Of a stretch of 64,000 bases of DNA, positions 45,795 through 56,566 are shown piece after piece. The first letter of the stretch is position 1. Every line of letters begins with the position of its first letter. Under the pieces are notes generated by a model. That model searched no databases. It was given only the letters and a program-made list of their open reading frames with translations, and had not been told where the DNA came from. The DNA lies in the NCBI RefSeq assembly GCF_000974685.2, contig NZ_AP018738.1, positions 1,488,001 through 1,552,000 on the forward strand, read 5' to 3'. Source of the stretch: Ferriphaselus amnicola. Lineage in GTDB: Bacteria > Pseudomonadota > Gammaproteobacteria > Burkholderiales > Gallionellaceae. The position numbers and the translations under genes are program-made.

Positions 45795-48700
45795 TCACCG
45801 CCCATCTGTCTTAGCAGGGCATCGAGTTTGAACGATGCTTCACGGAACTTCAACTGTCTCGCCAACCCTGCAATTTCGGCCAACGGTGCAGCCTGTGGCG
45901 CTCCTGCCAATTGGCCAGCCAGCGTTTCAGCTAACGGCCTCGCCTTGACCCGATTTTGCGCCAACAAGCTTTCCAGTTCACGCAACTGAGGCAACAGCAT
46001 GTCCAGTGCCACGGCCTGAGATGCAGGCATACCAGCCGAGTTTCTAGCCTCGCTCTGCGTAAAGGCATTGATAGCGCGCGACACAACTGTCAGTTCATGC
46101 TCAAACTCCGCACGCGAATCCGTTTGATCCGCATCCAGCTCAGCTTCAAACAGTGTACAAATACGCTGAAGTTTCTTCGCGCCTATGGTTCCGGCCAAGC
46201 CCTTGAGCGTGTGAATCAGCCGCATGGCCGCACTAAAGTCTTCCGCATGAAGTAGCTGTTCGAGCTTGGTATGAGCACCCGAAAAGTCTTCGTGGCAACT
46301 GAGCAAGACGGTACGCATGAGCGCCCAACCACCGCCCATTTGTTCGACCGCACTCGCTAGCTCCAGCGGTGACAACTCAAACGGGCGCTCTGATAGATCC
46401 GCATGTGCCTCAACCGAGGCCACTGCCCTAACCTCGGGGGTGATCCACTTCACTAGGACGTGCACAAGTTTGGCGAAATCAATAGGCTTGGCAATGTGAT
46501 CATTCATCCCTGCCGCAATCGTGGCATCTTTATCATGCGTCATCGCGGCCGCCGTCATTGCCAGAATCGGCAGATCACGATTTTTCACTTCGGCTCGAAT
46601 TTGTCGCGTAGCCTCAAAACCATCCATCAATGGCATCTGCAAATCCATCAATACCGCGCTGTAATGCCCACCTAACGCAATCATATCGACCGCTTCCTGA
46701 CCATTATTGGCAATATCCAGCGTCACGCCTAACCGTTCCAAAAACCCACGCGCAACCAGTTGATTAGTTAGATTATCCTCTACCAATAAAACATGCGCGC
46801 CGCGAATCGGCGCGGCCTGTTCTATCGGCCATAGATTACTCTGGCGCCGCTCATGAGCGAGATGGCTAGCTGCCTGAGCTCGCGCGCCGACCACGGCCTC
46901 GAACAAGCGCGAAGGAGTCACCGGCTTGTCCAAAATGGCATCCGTCTGCACTTCAGATGCCATCTCAACCATATCCTCGTGATCGTGTGCCGTCACCATA
47001 ATGACGATGGGCGCGTGAATGATGTCGCCGCGTGCCACCTGCTGCTGGACACACCGGATCATCTCAAGGCCATCCATCCCCGGCATCTTCCAGTCCACCA
47101 GCAGCAAATTGAACGGCGTCACCGCATGAGCCAGCTCTCGCAAGCCTTCTTCGGCCCCATGAGCAACCGACACCAGCGCCCCCCAAGACTCCAAAATATG
47201 ACTGAGCGAAACTAGCGCAGCATCACAGTCATCGACCACCAAGGCCTTCATTCCAGCGAAATCTGCTGGAATCCGGCGGCGCGGATTGGCTTCTACAAGC
47301 CTGACCGACACCGAGAAATTGAACGTACTCCCCTGCCCCAGCGCACTGATCACGCTGATCTCTCCGCCCATCAGGGCAACCAACCGCCGGCAGATCGTCA
47401 ACCCCAGCCCACTACCGCCGTATTGCCGGGTGATCGAGCTGTCTGCCTGAGTGAACGCATGGAACAAACGAGACAGTTGCTCTTCACTCATGCCGATACC
47501 AGTGTCACGCACCGAAAAATGTAACCGCATCCGCTGCCCATCCTGCCGCTCACCTCGAATGCCGACCTGAATCTCTCCGTGCTCAGTGAATTTAAGGGCG
47601 TTGCCCACCAGATTGCTGAGCACTTGCGATAAACGTAGCGAGTCGCCAATGTATGTCGTCGGCAGATCGGTTGCCTCGTCAAACACTAACTCGATCCCCT
47701 TCTGCTCGGCGCGCAAGGCAAATAGGTTCGCCGTGGTATCTAGCAATTCATCCAGATCAAACATTACTTGCTCGATTTCAAGCTTTCCCGCCTCGATGCG
47801 AGAAAAATCCAAAATGTCATTGATGATGCCGAGCAAACCTTGTGATGAGCTCTGAATCTTGCCTAAGTAGTCGCGCTGCTTGGCGCTCAGCTCCATATCA
47901 AGCAACAACTGACTCAGACCAATGACAGCATTCATCGGCGTACGGATCTCATGGCTCATATTGGCGAGGAACTCGCTCTTGGCTCGGCTGGCCGCTTCCG
48001 CCGCCAGAGTCGCAGCTTTCAATGCTTCGGTGCGCTCCTCTACTTTGCTCTCCAGCAAGATCGCCTCTTGTCGGAGTTGATCGGTAATGCGGAAACGATC
48101 TTGATTGACAATCAGGGCAAGCAGAGAGGTAACCACTAGCACCGAGGTGAACAGTTGGAGCAACACCAACGACTCCGTAGCCGAAGAAGATGCGAACGGT
48201 CCATGGCCGTGGGTCGTTCCCCAGATCACCGCTGCCATCATCGCCGCATTGAGAAAACTGCAACTAGCGGGACCGAATCTGAATGCCCCCCACAATAGGA
48301 ATGGCAGCAGCAAGAATGTCAAAGATGATTGAGGTAAGGTGAACCAACCGTTGAAAACGGCCCAAGTCAAACCAATGGCAGAAATGAACAGCAATGTAAA
48401 CTCGACCCATCTCGATGCGCGCCACTGTTGCCAATCCGGTCGATACCAACTCAGTAGCAAAGGAGCGACGATTAAGGTTCCCCCTAGGTCACCCACGCTC
48501 CAGTTGAGCATGACATCACCGAATACGTCCAAAGGGATCAGACCAGACAACCACAAAGCAAGCACGCCTAGAAAAGCGTTATGCAGACTACCTACTGCCG
48601 CCGCCGCAAAAAAGGCGAAGAGGTTACGTACTGAGCTGAACAGATCATCGGAGGTCATCCAGCGTGGCGCCAAATAGCACACGGCCGCACCTTCCAGTAC

Positions 48701-48964
48701 ATTGCCACTGGCAATCATCAGGTGCTTCCACAGCTCACCCGGCATGAAGAAATAGCCAAGCAGCAACTCACCTAGAAAGATACCGGGTAGCGCACCGTAG
48801 CCCAGTCGCAGCGATAATGCCATCACTAGACCGGCAGGCAACCAGAACGGAGAAGCAGTCCCTCCAATGGTACCTAAACCGATACATATTTTCCCCAGCA
48901 CTACGTAGGCCAGCGCTGTCGCCAACCAAACCAGCCATCGCCGAGTACCTTCTGGTCTCACCAT
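45791..48964 (-). CDS. Hybrid sensor histidine kinase with MASE1, two REC and an HPt domain
   Basis: A 1057-residue inner-membrane kinase. An N-terminal MASE1 sensor (about 1-300) with many helices is followed by a coiled linker, HisKA with His338 in [10 protein letters not shown], HATPase, a receiver with Asp624, a second receiver with Asp774, and an HPt domain with His918 (LIHTLKG). The phosphorelay His338, Asp, His918 likely ends on the downstream REC-GGDEF-EAL protein. It lies 18 bases downstream of a Tsx-like channel gene. The MASE1 ligand is unknown. Confidence 0.93.
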   Translation of the reverse strand: MVRPEGTRRWLVWLATALAYVVLGKICIGLGTIGGTASPFWLPAGLVMALSLRLGYGALPGIFLGELLLGYFFMPGELWKHLMIASGNVLEGAAVCYLAPRWMTSDDLFSSVRNLFAFFAAAAVGSLHNAFLGVLALWLSGLIPLDVFGDVMLNWSVGDLGGTLIVAPLLLSWYRPDWQQWRASRWVEFTLLFISAIGLTWAVFNGWFTLPQSSLTFLLLPFLLWGAFRFGPASCSFLNAAMMAAVIWGTTHGHGPFASSSATESLVLLQLFTSVLVVTSLLALIVNQDRFRITDQLRQEAILLESKVEERTEALKAATLAAEAASRAKSEFLANMSHEIRTPMNAVIGLSQLLLDMELSAKQRDYLGKIQSSSQGLLGIINDILDFSRIEAGKLEIEQVMFDLDELLDTTANLFALRAEQKGIELVFDEATDLPTTYIGDSLRLSQVLSNLVGNALKFTEHGEIQVGIRGERQDGQRMRLHFSVRDTGIGMSEEQLSRLFHAFTQADSSITRQYGGSGLGLTICRRLVALMGGEISVISALGQGSTFNFSVSVRLVEANPRRRIPADFAGMKALVVDDCDAALVSLSHILESWGALVSVAHGAEEGLRELAHAVTPFNLLLVDWKMPGMDGLEMIRCVQQQVARGDIIHAPIVIMVTAHDHEDMVEMASEVQTDAILDKPVTPSRLFEAVVGARAQAASHLAHERRQSNLWPIEQAAPIRGAHVLLVEDNLTNQLVARGFLERLGVTLDIANNGQEAVDMIALGGHYSAVLMDLQMPLMDGFEATRQIRAEVKNRDLPILAMTAAAMTHDKDATIAAGMNDHIAKPIDFAKLVHVLVKWITPEVRAVASVEAHADLSERPFELSPLELASAVEQMGGGWALMRTVLLSCHEDFSGAHTKLEQLLHAEDFSAAMRLIHTLKGLAGTIGAKKLQRICTLFEAELDADQTDSRAEFEHELTVVSRAINAFTQSEARNSAGMPASQAVALDMLLPQLRELESLLAQNRVKARPLAETLAGQLAGAPQAAPLAEIAGLARQLKFREASFKLDALLRQMGGE

Positions 48965-48982
48965 GCTTAAACCATCCTGAGT

Positions 48983-49819
48983 CTATAGGTGGAATTCGAC
49001 ATTCATCATTGGAGTAGATGCCCGAGTACCGACACCCGGCTGATTACCAAACTTATTGTGCCAATACTCATATCCGGGGCCGATCCACAGCGTGTTCTTG
49101 CTACCGAACCACGAACTGACATCCGCCATCACAAACACTCGCATCAGTAACTCATCACGGGTATCACTACCGAAACCATCTTTACCTTTAGGGCCACTGT
49201 AATCAAGAAATCCTTTGAATTCCAGCGGCAATGCAGATTCGTCGAATTTGATATTCCAAACCGCCCCTAAGAGCGGTGCAGCAGCGAAACTCACGTCCTT
49301 GCCCATGATACCGTTGTGATTCCACTCTTGTTGAAGATATACGCCGACATCAAGGAAACCCGGCACAGCGAAACTGAGTGTCGGGCCGACTCTCAGCTTG
49401 TGAGGACGTGCAGCAAAAGTATCATCTTTGCTGCCCCAGTCTGCCCCCAGCGTCAATCCGACATCGCGCAAGGCACCGATGGCAAAGCTCCGGCCACTTA
49501 TCGCAGAAAGACTCAGCTTATGGCGATAAACGCCATAGAACTCCGTCGCCCCACGTGAACTATTCGCAGCAGGATCATTCAAGTCTGACCGCAACACGTC
49601 CACGCTCAGGAAGTTACTACCATACGTGTAGCCACTGGCATGGGTGTACGAGAAGATATGTTTAGAAATTGCCGGGGTGAGCGTCGGCTCAGAGAATGCG
49701 GAGCCATAACGGTAGCCCAGATAGTTATCGTTCCAAGTCAACGCCTGCACCGAGCTTGTACAACACACTCCGCCAAGCAGCAGCCATTGAATCAGCCCCC
49801 GTTTAGCCACTTTTCGCAT
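48983..49819 (-). CDS. Outer-membrane channel, Tsx-like family
   Basis: A 278-residue beta-barrel protein with a signal peptide (about 1-26). The opening TWNDNYLGYRYGSAFSEP, repeated aromatic strands and the closing EFHL resemble the nucleoside-specific channel Tsx family, though substrate specificity cannot be inferred. The start at 49819 follows GGAGAGGGG and was preferred over an upstream in-frame ATG. It is the first gene of a unit with the hybrid kinase and the c-di-GMP regulator. Confidence 0.75.
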   Translation of the reverse strand: MRKVAKRGLIQWLLLGGVCCTSSVQALTWNDNYLGYRYGSAFSEPTLTPAISKHIFSYTHASGYTYGSNFLSVDVLRSDLNDPAANSSRGATEFYGVYRHKLSLSAISGRSFAIGALRDVGLTLGADWGSKDDTFAARPHKLRVGPTLSFAVPGFLDVGVYLQQEWNHNGIMGKDVSFAAAPLLGAVWNIKFDESALPLEFKGFLDYSGPKGKDGFGSDTRDELLMRVFVMADVSSWFGSKNTLWIGPGYEYWHNKFGNQPGVGTRASTPMMNVEFHL

Positions 49820-49946
49820 GTCCCCTCTCCTGTTCGCATTGGTTGGCATAAAGCTATCGGAGCAACAGGAACAATCTTAAGAGTTAATCTTGCATTATGC
49901 GTCGTGATATATTCAAATACGTCACACCCGTCACCAAGGCGAAGTC

Positions 49947-50834
49947 ATGAACGAGAAGATTCTGCAACTACTGGATGGCCGCGAGGAGCATTATCCGCAC
50001 GTGCTGGAACAAGAGTACCCCCGCATCCTAGCCAAGATACTCGAGCTTTGGGACTCTAATGATGCAGAAGCCTACTTCAATGAACTACTTATCGATGATC
50101 GTGGTGACCGCGCAGGGTTTCCACCCAAGGCAGCGTCGGAGATCATCCACCTCAGCCTAATCCACTCTAGGCAGCTCACGCCGACTCAACCGAGGATCGA
50201 CCCGTGGGAAAGTGCTGCCCCCATCAGCAAAGCCGTGGTCGAACGCAACGGCAATCTCTTCGCAAACCAGACCTTGCTGGATGCCGCAGAGTCCGGCGAC
50301 TTAGATGTCATGCACCATCTATTGCAAGACGGTAAAGAAAATCTGAACTCGACAGATTCGCGCCATTGGACGCCATTGATAGTCGCCGCGTTCAATGGGC
50401 ATGATTTGGTCACGCGGATGCTGCTGGAATTCGGCGCAGATCCTGCGGCACAAGATAAGTCAGGCTATACCGCCCTGCACTGGGCTGCGTACAACGGTCA
50501 ATCACGCACAGTGAAACTGCTGCTACATGAAAATGCCGACATCAACGCACGTAGCCTGTCAGGCTGGACACCGTTAATGCAAGCAGCCACGCGCGGGCAT
50601 CTGGGCGTGGCCATTCTGCTAGTGGATCGTGGTGCGGATGTAAACCTGAGCAGTCAGGACGGATCTACCGCCTTACTCAAGGCAGCAGCTAACGGCCACA
50701 TTGACATCGTTAAGCTCCTGCTCGACAAGGGCGCCGACACAACAATCCAACTCAAGGACGGTAGCACCGCCTTATCGCTAGCCAGCAAGAATGGGCACCA
50801 CGGGATCGCGGCTCTACTTCAATCCTTATCATAA
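49947..50834 (+). CDS. Ankyrin-repeat protein
   Basis: A 295-residue cytoplasmic protein. The first roughly 105 residues form a helical region of unknown family, and the rest is about six ankyrin repeats (for example GYTALHWAAYNGQ and GWTPLMQAATRGH). Such repeats mediate protein binding. No signal peptide. It is divergent from the Tsx-like gene and convergent with the P-ATPase gene; its partner is unknown. Confidence 0.9.
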   Translation: MNEKILQLLDGREEHYPHVLEQEYPRILAKILELWDSNDAEAYFNELLIDDRGDRAGFPPKAASEIIHLSLIHSRQLTPTQPRIDPWESAAPISKAVVERNGNLFANQTLLDAAESGDLDVMHHLLQDGKENLNSTDSRHWTPLIVAAFNGHDLVTRMLLEFGADPAAQDKSGYTALHWAAYNGQSRTVKLLLHENADINARSLSGWTPLMQAATRGHLGVAILLVDRGADVNLSSQDGSTALLKAAANGHIDIVKLLLDKGADTTIQLKDGSTALSLASKNGHHGIAALLQSLS

Positions 50835-50909
50835 TCAGGAGTTCGTAGCCTCGTACCAGCCACGACTACGATTCACTAGATAGACCACTGATCGCATCAC
50901 CGGCATATG

Positions 50910-53615
50910 TCAGTTGTGACTTCGTCGAGATATGCGATGCCGATCCCAACGTCGCATCCCCGCCTTTTCCATCTCGACCGCACCGAACACCAGCCCCCCA
51001 AACAGCAGAATGCGCCACCAAGCGGCAGACTCAATGGCCGCGGTACCGAACAGATGCTGCATCAGCGGCGCGTAGGTGAACAATAATTGCAACAATACGA
51101 CGATAACAATAGACAGCACAACCGGTCTGGATTGAGTAAAGCTAATCACACCGAACGATGACTCAAACAAGTGGCGGCAATTGAACAGATAGAATATCTC
51201 GCCCATGACCAATGCATTAACTGCTACGGTACGCGCCTCCTCAAGGCTGGCTCCACGCCCCAACTCCCAAAGAAAGAAACCCACGCCGCCCAACACCATC
51301 AGCGCAGACACCAGTACGATCCGCCAAAGCAAGAAGTGATCAAGCAACGGCGCACGCGGATCCTGCGGAGCACGGCACATCACACCACGTTCTGAAGACT
51401 CAAAGGCCAGCGCAAGCGACAAAGTAATCGCGGTCACCATGTTTACCCACAGAATCTGTACCGGAGTAATCGGCAAGGTCAACCCCATGAGAATGGCCGC
51501 GACAATGACCGCCGCCTCTCCGCCGCTAGTGGGCAAGATGAATACGATGGACTTCTTAAGGTTGTCATAAATAGTGCGCCCCTCCTCCACGGCCGCCGCA
51601 ATGGAGGCGAAATTATCGTCGGCCAGCACCATTTCGGCAGCTTCCTTGGCTGCTTCGGTGCCTTTCCCACCCATCGCCACCCCGACATCGGCACGCTTGA
51701 GCGCAGGAGCATCGTTCACGCCGTCGCCGGTCATCGCCACCACTTCGCCGTTAGCCTGCATAGCTGTCACCAGACGCAACTTGTGTTCGGGGCTGGACCG
51801 TGCGAACACATCCACATCGCGTACGGCTTGGCGCAACGCCTCATCGTCCATCGCATCGAGTTCGACACCGGTCAATGCCAGACCGTTGCCGATGCCTAGT
51901 TGGGCGGCGATGGCGCGCGCAGTGTCGGCATGGTCGCCGGTGATCATCTTCACGCGGATACCCGCAGCCTTGCAGTCGCGCACGGCTGAGATCGCCTCCT
52001 CGCGCGGCGGGTCACTGATGCCAACCATGCCCAACAACGTGAATCCCCCTTCCACATCAGCGAACCGCAATTCACGCTGGTCAACTTCTACAGATTTCAT
52101 CGCCAAGGCCAGCACGCGCTGTCCGCGTGCGCCGGTCTCGGCCATCTGCGCATGCCAGTAGGGCAAGTCCAGTGTCACATCTTCGCCGCTGCCGCGCTGC
52201 TGGTTGCACATCGCCAGCACTTGCTCCACCGCCCCCTTCACGAAAATAAAAGCGTGTCCGCTATGGTCGTGGTGCAGGGTAGCCATGAAGCGGTGCTCTG
52301 ACTCGAAGGGGATGTGGTCGGTACGCGGAAGCTCTTCATGTTCGAGAGCAGCATCCAATCCGGCTTTCAAAGCCAGCGGGATGAGTGCACCTTCGGTCGG
52401 ATCTCCCGCGATGTGCCAATGCCCTTCACCTTCGTTCAGGGCGGCATCATTGCAGAGCAGTCCTGCACGGAATAGGTCCAGCGTATCGGGATGTTCGGTG
52501 AAATCGGTCTCTTTTCCATCAATAGCAAAGCCACCATGTGGTGCATAACCGATACCGCTCACTTCAAATATGCTTGAAGCCGTGATCACGCGCTGCACGG
52601 TCATTTCGTTCTTGGTCAACGTACCGGTCTTGTCGCTACAGATGGTCGTCACCGCACCCAAGGATTCCACCGCAGGTAAACGCCTGACGATCGCACTGCG
52701 TTTTGCCATGCGCTGCACGCCGAGCGCAAGCGTGATGGTCAGCACGGCGGGAAGTCCTTCTGGGATCGCGGCCACCGCTAGACCGACCGCGGCAAAGAAC
52801 ATATCGGACCAGTTGTAGCCATGCACCCAAACGCCGAAAGCAAACGTCAATCCCGCCAGCAGTAAGATGGTGGTCGTGAGTTGTTTGCCGAAATGCGTCA
52901 TCTGCCGCAATAACGGGGTTTCCAGCACACCCACCCCGGCGATCAGGCTGCTGATGTGACCAATCTCGGTGGCAGTACCAATGGCGACGACTACACCGCG
53001 CGCTTGGCCATACACTACTAGTGTGCCGGAATACGCCATGCATGCCCGTTCACCCAGCACCGTCTGCGGATCCACAGCGGCAACTCCCTTCTCCACCGGT
53101 TCGGACTCACCGGTGAGTGTAGCCTCCTCAATCCGCAACTGACGCACCTCGACCAAGCGCAGATCGGCAGGCACCTTGTCACCGGAAGCCAGCAACACGA
53201 TGTCGCCCGTCACCAACTGGTGCGCCGGAACCTCCTGACGCCGCCCGCCGCGCAGCACCGTTGCATTCAGCGACAACATGTTGCGGATCGCGTCCAGTGC
53301 TCGCTCGGCACGCCCCTCCTGAATGACCCCGATGAGGGCATTGATGAACACTACGCTGACGATCACCCCACAATCGACCCAGTGGTCGAGCAAGGCGGTG
53401 ATCGTTGCGGCCCCAAGTAGCAGGTAGATCAGCACATTGTGGAATTGCCGAGAGAAGCGCCGTAGCCAGCCATCGCGCGAGGCTACCGGCAAGCGGTTGT
53501 GGCCAAAACGCTCTAATCGACGCGTAGCCTCGTCCGGCTCCAGGCCGGTGTGTGTCGAGGACAACGACGCAATTGTCTCGGCAGCTGAGCGAGCGTGCCA
53601 ATCATTGTTCGTCAT
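50910..53615 (-). CDS. P-type cation ATPase, Ca2+-transporting type
   Basis: A roughly 901-residue P2-type ATPase with an N-terminal cation-ATPase domain, the TGESEPV actuator motif, the phosphorylation motif DKTGT with Asp328, the PEGLPA sequence in membrane helix 4 that is typical of calcium pumps, and GDGVNDAPAL. It probably exports Ca2+ or a similar cation. The start at 53615 leaves 37 bases after the upstream antiporter; an ATG at 53660 would overlap that gene and is an alternative. Confidence 0.9.
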   Translation of the reverse strand: MTNNDWHARSAAETIASLSSTHTGLEPDEATRRLERFGHNRLPVASRDGWLRRFSRQFHNVLIYLLLGAATITALLDHWVDCGVIVSVVFINALIGVIQEGRAERALDAIRNMLSLNATVLRGGRRQEVPAHQLVTGDIVLLASGDKVPADLRLVEVRQLRIEEATLTGESEPVEKGVAAVDPQTVLGERACMAYSGTLVVYGQARGVVVAIGTATEIGHISSLIAGVGVLETPLLRQMTHFGKQLTTTILLLAGLTFAFGVWVHGYNWSDMFFAAVGLAVAAIPEGLPAVLTITLALGVQRMAKRSAIVRRLPAVESLGAVTTICSDKTGTLTKNEMTVQRVITASSIFEVSGIGYAPHGGFAIDGKETDFTEHPDTLDLFRAGLLCNDAALNEGEGHWHIAGDPTEGALIPLALKAGLDAALEHEELPRTDHIPFESEHRFMATLHHDHSGHAFIFVKGAVEQVLAMCNQQRGSGEDVTLDLPYWHAQMAETGARGQRVLALAMKSVEVDQRELRFADVEGGFTLLGMVGISDPPREEAISAVRDCKAAGIRVKMITGDHADTARAIAAQLGIGNGLALTGVELDAMDDEALRQAVRDVDVFARSSPEHKLRLVTAMQANGEVVAMTGDGVNDAPALKRADVGVAMGGKGTEAAKEAAEMVLADDNFASIAAAVEEGRTIYDNLKKSIVFILPTSGGEAAVIVAAILMGLTLPITPVQILWVNMVTAITLSLALAFESSERGVMCRAPQDPRAPLLDHFLLWRIVLVSALMVLGGVGFFLWELGRGASLEEARTVAVNALVMGEIFYLFNCRHLFESSFGVISFTQSRPVVLSIVIVVLLQLLFTYAPLMQHLFGTAAIESAAWWRILLFGGLVFGAVEMEKAGMRRWDRHRISRRSHN

Positions 53616-53652
53616 AATAGGTGCGCCATACTCAACACTATTCTTCCGGTAT

Positions 53653-54870
53653 TTAAGCATTGCGGCTTCGCCCGTAGAACCATTTGAGCATAAAGGGCGG
53701 GGAAACAGTGGTGAGTGCAATTACGATGAGTAATGCCGCATATAGCTCACCGCTCAAAATAGCCTGACTGAATCCTAGTTGCGCAAAAATCAACCCAACT
53801 TCACCTCTCGGGATCATCGACAGTCCGATGGCAATTTGGTGCTGACGAGATTCGCGAATGAAAAAACCTGAAGCAAACTTTCCAAGCAAGGCAACCATCA
53901 ACAATAGCCCAGCCAATTGCCAGATGAATGCCTCCCCCCAATCCACCGTACTCAGGTTGAGCGACACACCAACCATCACAAAAAATAACGGTGAAAACGT
54001 ATGGATTAGAGGACGCATCTGTTCCTCAAGGCGATGTGCCAATTTCGGGCTGGGCTTGAATTCAATCATCTGACCTTTGCCCATCCACAGCCTGAAGCCA
54101 AAATGCTGACTGAATGCCAATCCAGCCGCAAATCCTCCCATGATTTCTGGCGCACCAACCGCATGCGCCAACCAAGAAAATAGCAAAATCAGTGACAGCG
54201 CCATAGTCAGTAACAACCCTGGCGTAGCGGCGCGCTGATCAAAGTGGTCAATCACCATCGAGGCCAGCTTCGCCACCAACGGTGCCAGCAGCATGAACAG
54301 CAAAATGTAGAGCCCAACCTCACCTATCGCCTGAATCGATACCTGCTTTTCCACTGCAAACTGGTACAACATTGCAAGTGCAAGCACGCCCAGAATATCA
54401 TCCAGCACTGCCGCGCCAATCACGATCTGCGCCTCGTCTGACTGGCGCTTACCGAGATCATCCAGCACGCGTACCGTGATACCGATGCTGGTGGCCGTCA
54501 ACGTTCCACCAATGAACAGCGCAGTCAACTCGGGCAGTCCGAACAGTAAAGCGCTTACCCCATACCCCAGCACAAACGGCAGTATAAATCCGAGTAGCGC
54601 CACCACCACCGGCTTGCTTCCAGATCGCGCCAATCGTGATAGGTCGGTATCCATCCCCACTTCGAATAAAAGCAGGATGATGCCGATCTCGGCCAGTAAT
54701 TTCATGGTGGTGTCGGGTGCCACCCAACCGAGCAGCGAAGGGCCGATTAGCAAGCCAGCTAGCAGCTCTCCGATCACCGATGGAATACCGAAGCGCGCAA
54801 CAGTCTCGGACAGCAGGCGCGCAGCGATTAAAATGATTGCAAGAAAGAGAAAGAATTGATGCAGCTCCAT
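53653..54870 (-). CDS. Cation:proton antiporter, CPA2 family
   Basis: A 405-residue membrane protein with about 12 helices of the monovalent cation:proton antiporter-2 (Kef-like) family, without a C-terminal RCK domain. The motifs GIPSVIGELLAGLLIGPSLLG and GFILPFVLGY are characteristic. Na+/H+ or K+/H+ exchange is likely. It lies 28 bases downstream of the SulP gene and is followed by the P-ATPase gene. Confidence 0.88.
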   Translation of the reverse strand: MELHQFFLFLAIILIAARLLSETVARFGIPSVIGELLAGLLIGPSLLGWVAPDTTMKLLAEIGIILLLFEVGMDTDLSRLARSGSKPVVVALLGFILPFVLGYGVSALLFGLPELTALFIGGTLTATSIGITVRVLDDLGKRQSDEAQIVIGAAVLDDILGVLALAMLYQFAVEKQVSIQAIGEVGLYILLFMLLAPLVAKLASMVIDHFDQRAATPGLLLTMALSLILLFSWLAHAVGAPEIMGGFAAGLAFSQHFGFRLWMGKGQMIEFKPSPKLAHRLEEQMRPLIHTFSPLFFVMVGVSLNLSTVDWGEAFIWQLAGLLLMVALLGKFASGFFIRESRQHQIAIGLSMIPRGEVGLIFAQLGFSQAILSGELYAALLIVIALTTVSPPFMLKWFYGRSRNA

Positions 54871-54897
54871 GGCGATACTCCCAGAGAATGATGGCGA

Positions 54898-56406
54898 TCA
54901 GCCCAAGCGGTTATCCGCAGGATGGTAGTGCGGGTCTTCCAGCACGTTCACTTCCACCATGCCACGGGCTTTGCCGAGTAGCTCCAAACAATCTGGACTT
55001 AGGTGGCGCAGGTGAAGTTTCTTGCCTTGTTGAGTATAGCGCTCGGCCAATTGATCAATAGCTTCCAGTCCGGAATGGTCTTTAACGCGCGCGTGCCTGA
55101 AATCAATCACCACGTCTTCCGGGTCATCCTTCGGCGTGAACAGGTTCAGGAAATTCTGCGACGAGGCGAAGAATAGCGAACCGTGCAAATCGTACACCTT
55201 CCAGCCGTGCTCCTCGGTGGTCACGTGCACCTCCATGCTCTTGGCGTGTTCCCAGGCGAAGGCCAGCGCCGAAATGATGATGCCGACGATGACCGCGATG
55301 GCGAGATCGGTCAGTACAGTGACCACGGCGACGGTGATGCCCACCACGATGTCGGTGCGCGGCACCTTGCCGAACAGGTTGAAGCTGCCCCACTCGAAGG
55401 TCTTCTCCGACACCACGAACATCAGGCCGATCAGCGCGGCCAGCGGGATCATCTCGATCCAGCTCGATGCGAACAAAATGAAGCTCAGCAGGAACAGCGC
55501 GGCAGCGATGCCGGACAAATTTTTCACCGCGCCGTTGGTGACGTTGATCATGCTCTGTCCGATCATCGCGCAGCCACCCATGCCGCCGAAGAAGCCGGTG
55601 ACCACGTTGGCCACACCCTGGCCGATGCTGGCACGGTTGGGTTTGCCGCGCGTGTCGGTCATGGTGTCGATCAGGTTCAGCGTCAGCAGCGATTCGATCA
55701 GGCCGATGGCGGCGAGGATCACGCTGTAGGGGAAGATGATCGTGAGCGTCTCCCAGTTCAGCGGCACCTCGGGGAGGTGGAATTGCGGCAGGCCGCCCGC
55801 GATGGAGGCCATGTCGCCCACGGTCTTGGTGTCGATGCCGGCGAAGATCACCAGCGCCGAGGTGGCGACGATGGCGGCCAGCGTGGACGGCAATACTTTG
55901 GTGAAACGCGGCAGGATGTAGATGATCGCCATGGTCAGCGCGATCAGGCCCAGCATGGTGTAGAGCGGCGCGCCTTGCATCCAGTCGCCGTCGGGCGTTT
56001 TGAAGTGGCTCAACTGCGCCAGAAAGATCACGATGGCCAGTCCGTTGACGAAGCCCAGCATCACCGGGTGCGGCACCATGCGGATGAACTTGCCGAGCTT
56101 GCCCAGCCCGAAGCCGATCTGCAACACGCCCATCAGCACCACGGTGGCGAACAGATATTCCACGCCGTGCGTCACCACCAGCGCCACCATCACCACCGCA
56201 AGCGCGCCGGTCGCGCCCGAGATCATGCCGGGGCGGCCGCCGATCAGCGAAGTGATGAGACCCACCATAAAGGCAGCGTACAGACCGACCAGCGGATGCA
56301 CCTGCGCCACCAACGCGAAGGCGATGGCTTCGGGCACGAGGGCGAGCGCGACGGTGAGGCCGCTAAGGAGATTCGTTTTGGTTTCGGAGAAATTGCGGAT
56401 GCTCAT
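54898..56406 (-). CDS. SulP family anion transporter with STAS domain
   Basis: A 502-residue inner-membrane transporter. About 12 helices carry the SulP signatures (ALALVPEAIAFALVAQVHPLVGLYAAF, QSMINVTNGA), followed by a C-terminal STAS domain (about 415-490). SulP proteins carry sulfate, bicarbonate or other anions; which one applies here is not clear. The start at 56406 has a GGGAG site; a longer frame extends upstream into the leader. Its leader holds several hairpins (see 56419-56522). Confidence 0.9.
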   Translation of the reverse strand: MSIRNFSETKTNLLSGLTVALALVPEAIAFALVAQVHPLVGLYAAFMVGLITSLIGGRPGMISGATGALAVVMVALVVTHGVEYLFATVVLMGVLQIGFGLGKLGKFIRMVPHPVMLGFVNGLAIVIFLAQLSHFKTPDGDWMQGAPLYTMLGLIALTMAIIYILPRFTKVLPSTLAAIVATSALVIFAGIDTKTVGDMASIAGGLPQFHLPEVPLNWETLTIIFPYSVILAAIGLIESLLTLNLIDTMTDTRGKPNRASIGQGVANVVTGFFGGMGGCAMIGQSMINVTNGAVKNLSGIAAALFLLSFILFASSWIEMIPLAALIGLMFVVSEKTFEWGSFNLFGKVPRTDIVVGITVAVVTVLTDLAIAVIVGIIISALAFAWEHAKSMEVHVTTEEHGWKVYDLHGSLFFASSQNFLNLFTPKDDPEDVVIDFRHARVKDHSGLEAIDQLAERYTQQGKKLHLRHLSPDCLELLGKARGMVEVNVLEDPHYHPADNRLG

Positions 56407-56418
56407 TGAGGTGCTCCC

Positions 56419-56522
56419 AAAAAAAAACGGCCCTGCTCGCAGATGAGTGGCGAGCATGCGAATTCATACTGAGAATGTTGTCGGCCACCGAGCGGCCGGC
56501 AACTAAGTAACTTTGAAGTTAC
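56419..56522 (-). promoter_or_regulatory. Structured leader of the SulP gene
   Basis: In the minus-strand leader three hairpins follow one another: stems 56507-56512/56517-56522, 56477-56486/56494-56503 (one mismatch) and 56434-56440/56450-56456. The last is followed, 6 bases on, by nine T residues (56419-56427) just before the ribosome-binding site. This could be an attenuator or riboswitch-like element. Confidence 0.4.
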
Positions 56523-56566
56523 ATCGGAAGAGACAAGGACGGATGAATCGTGGCGGGAATTATAGC

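Noticed and set aside
55183-56409. Open frame of 408 codons on the plus strand
   Set aside because: It lies opposite the SulP gene, is dominated by His, Asp, Gln and Arg, and has no domain. It is a shadow of the transporter's codon bias.
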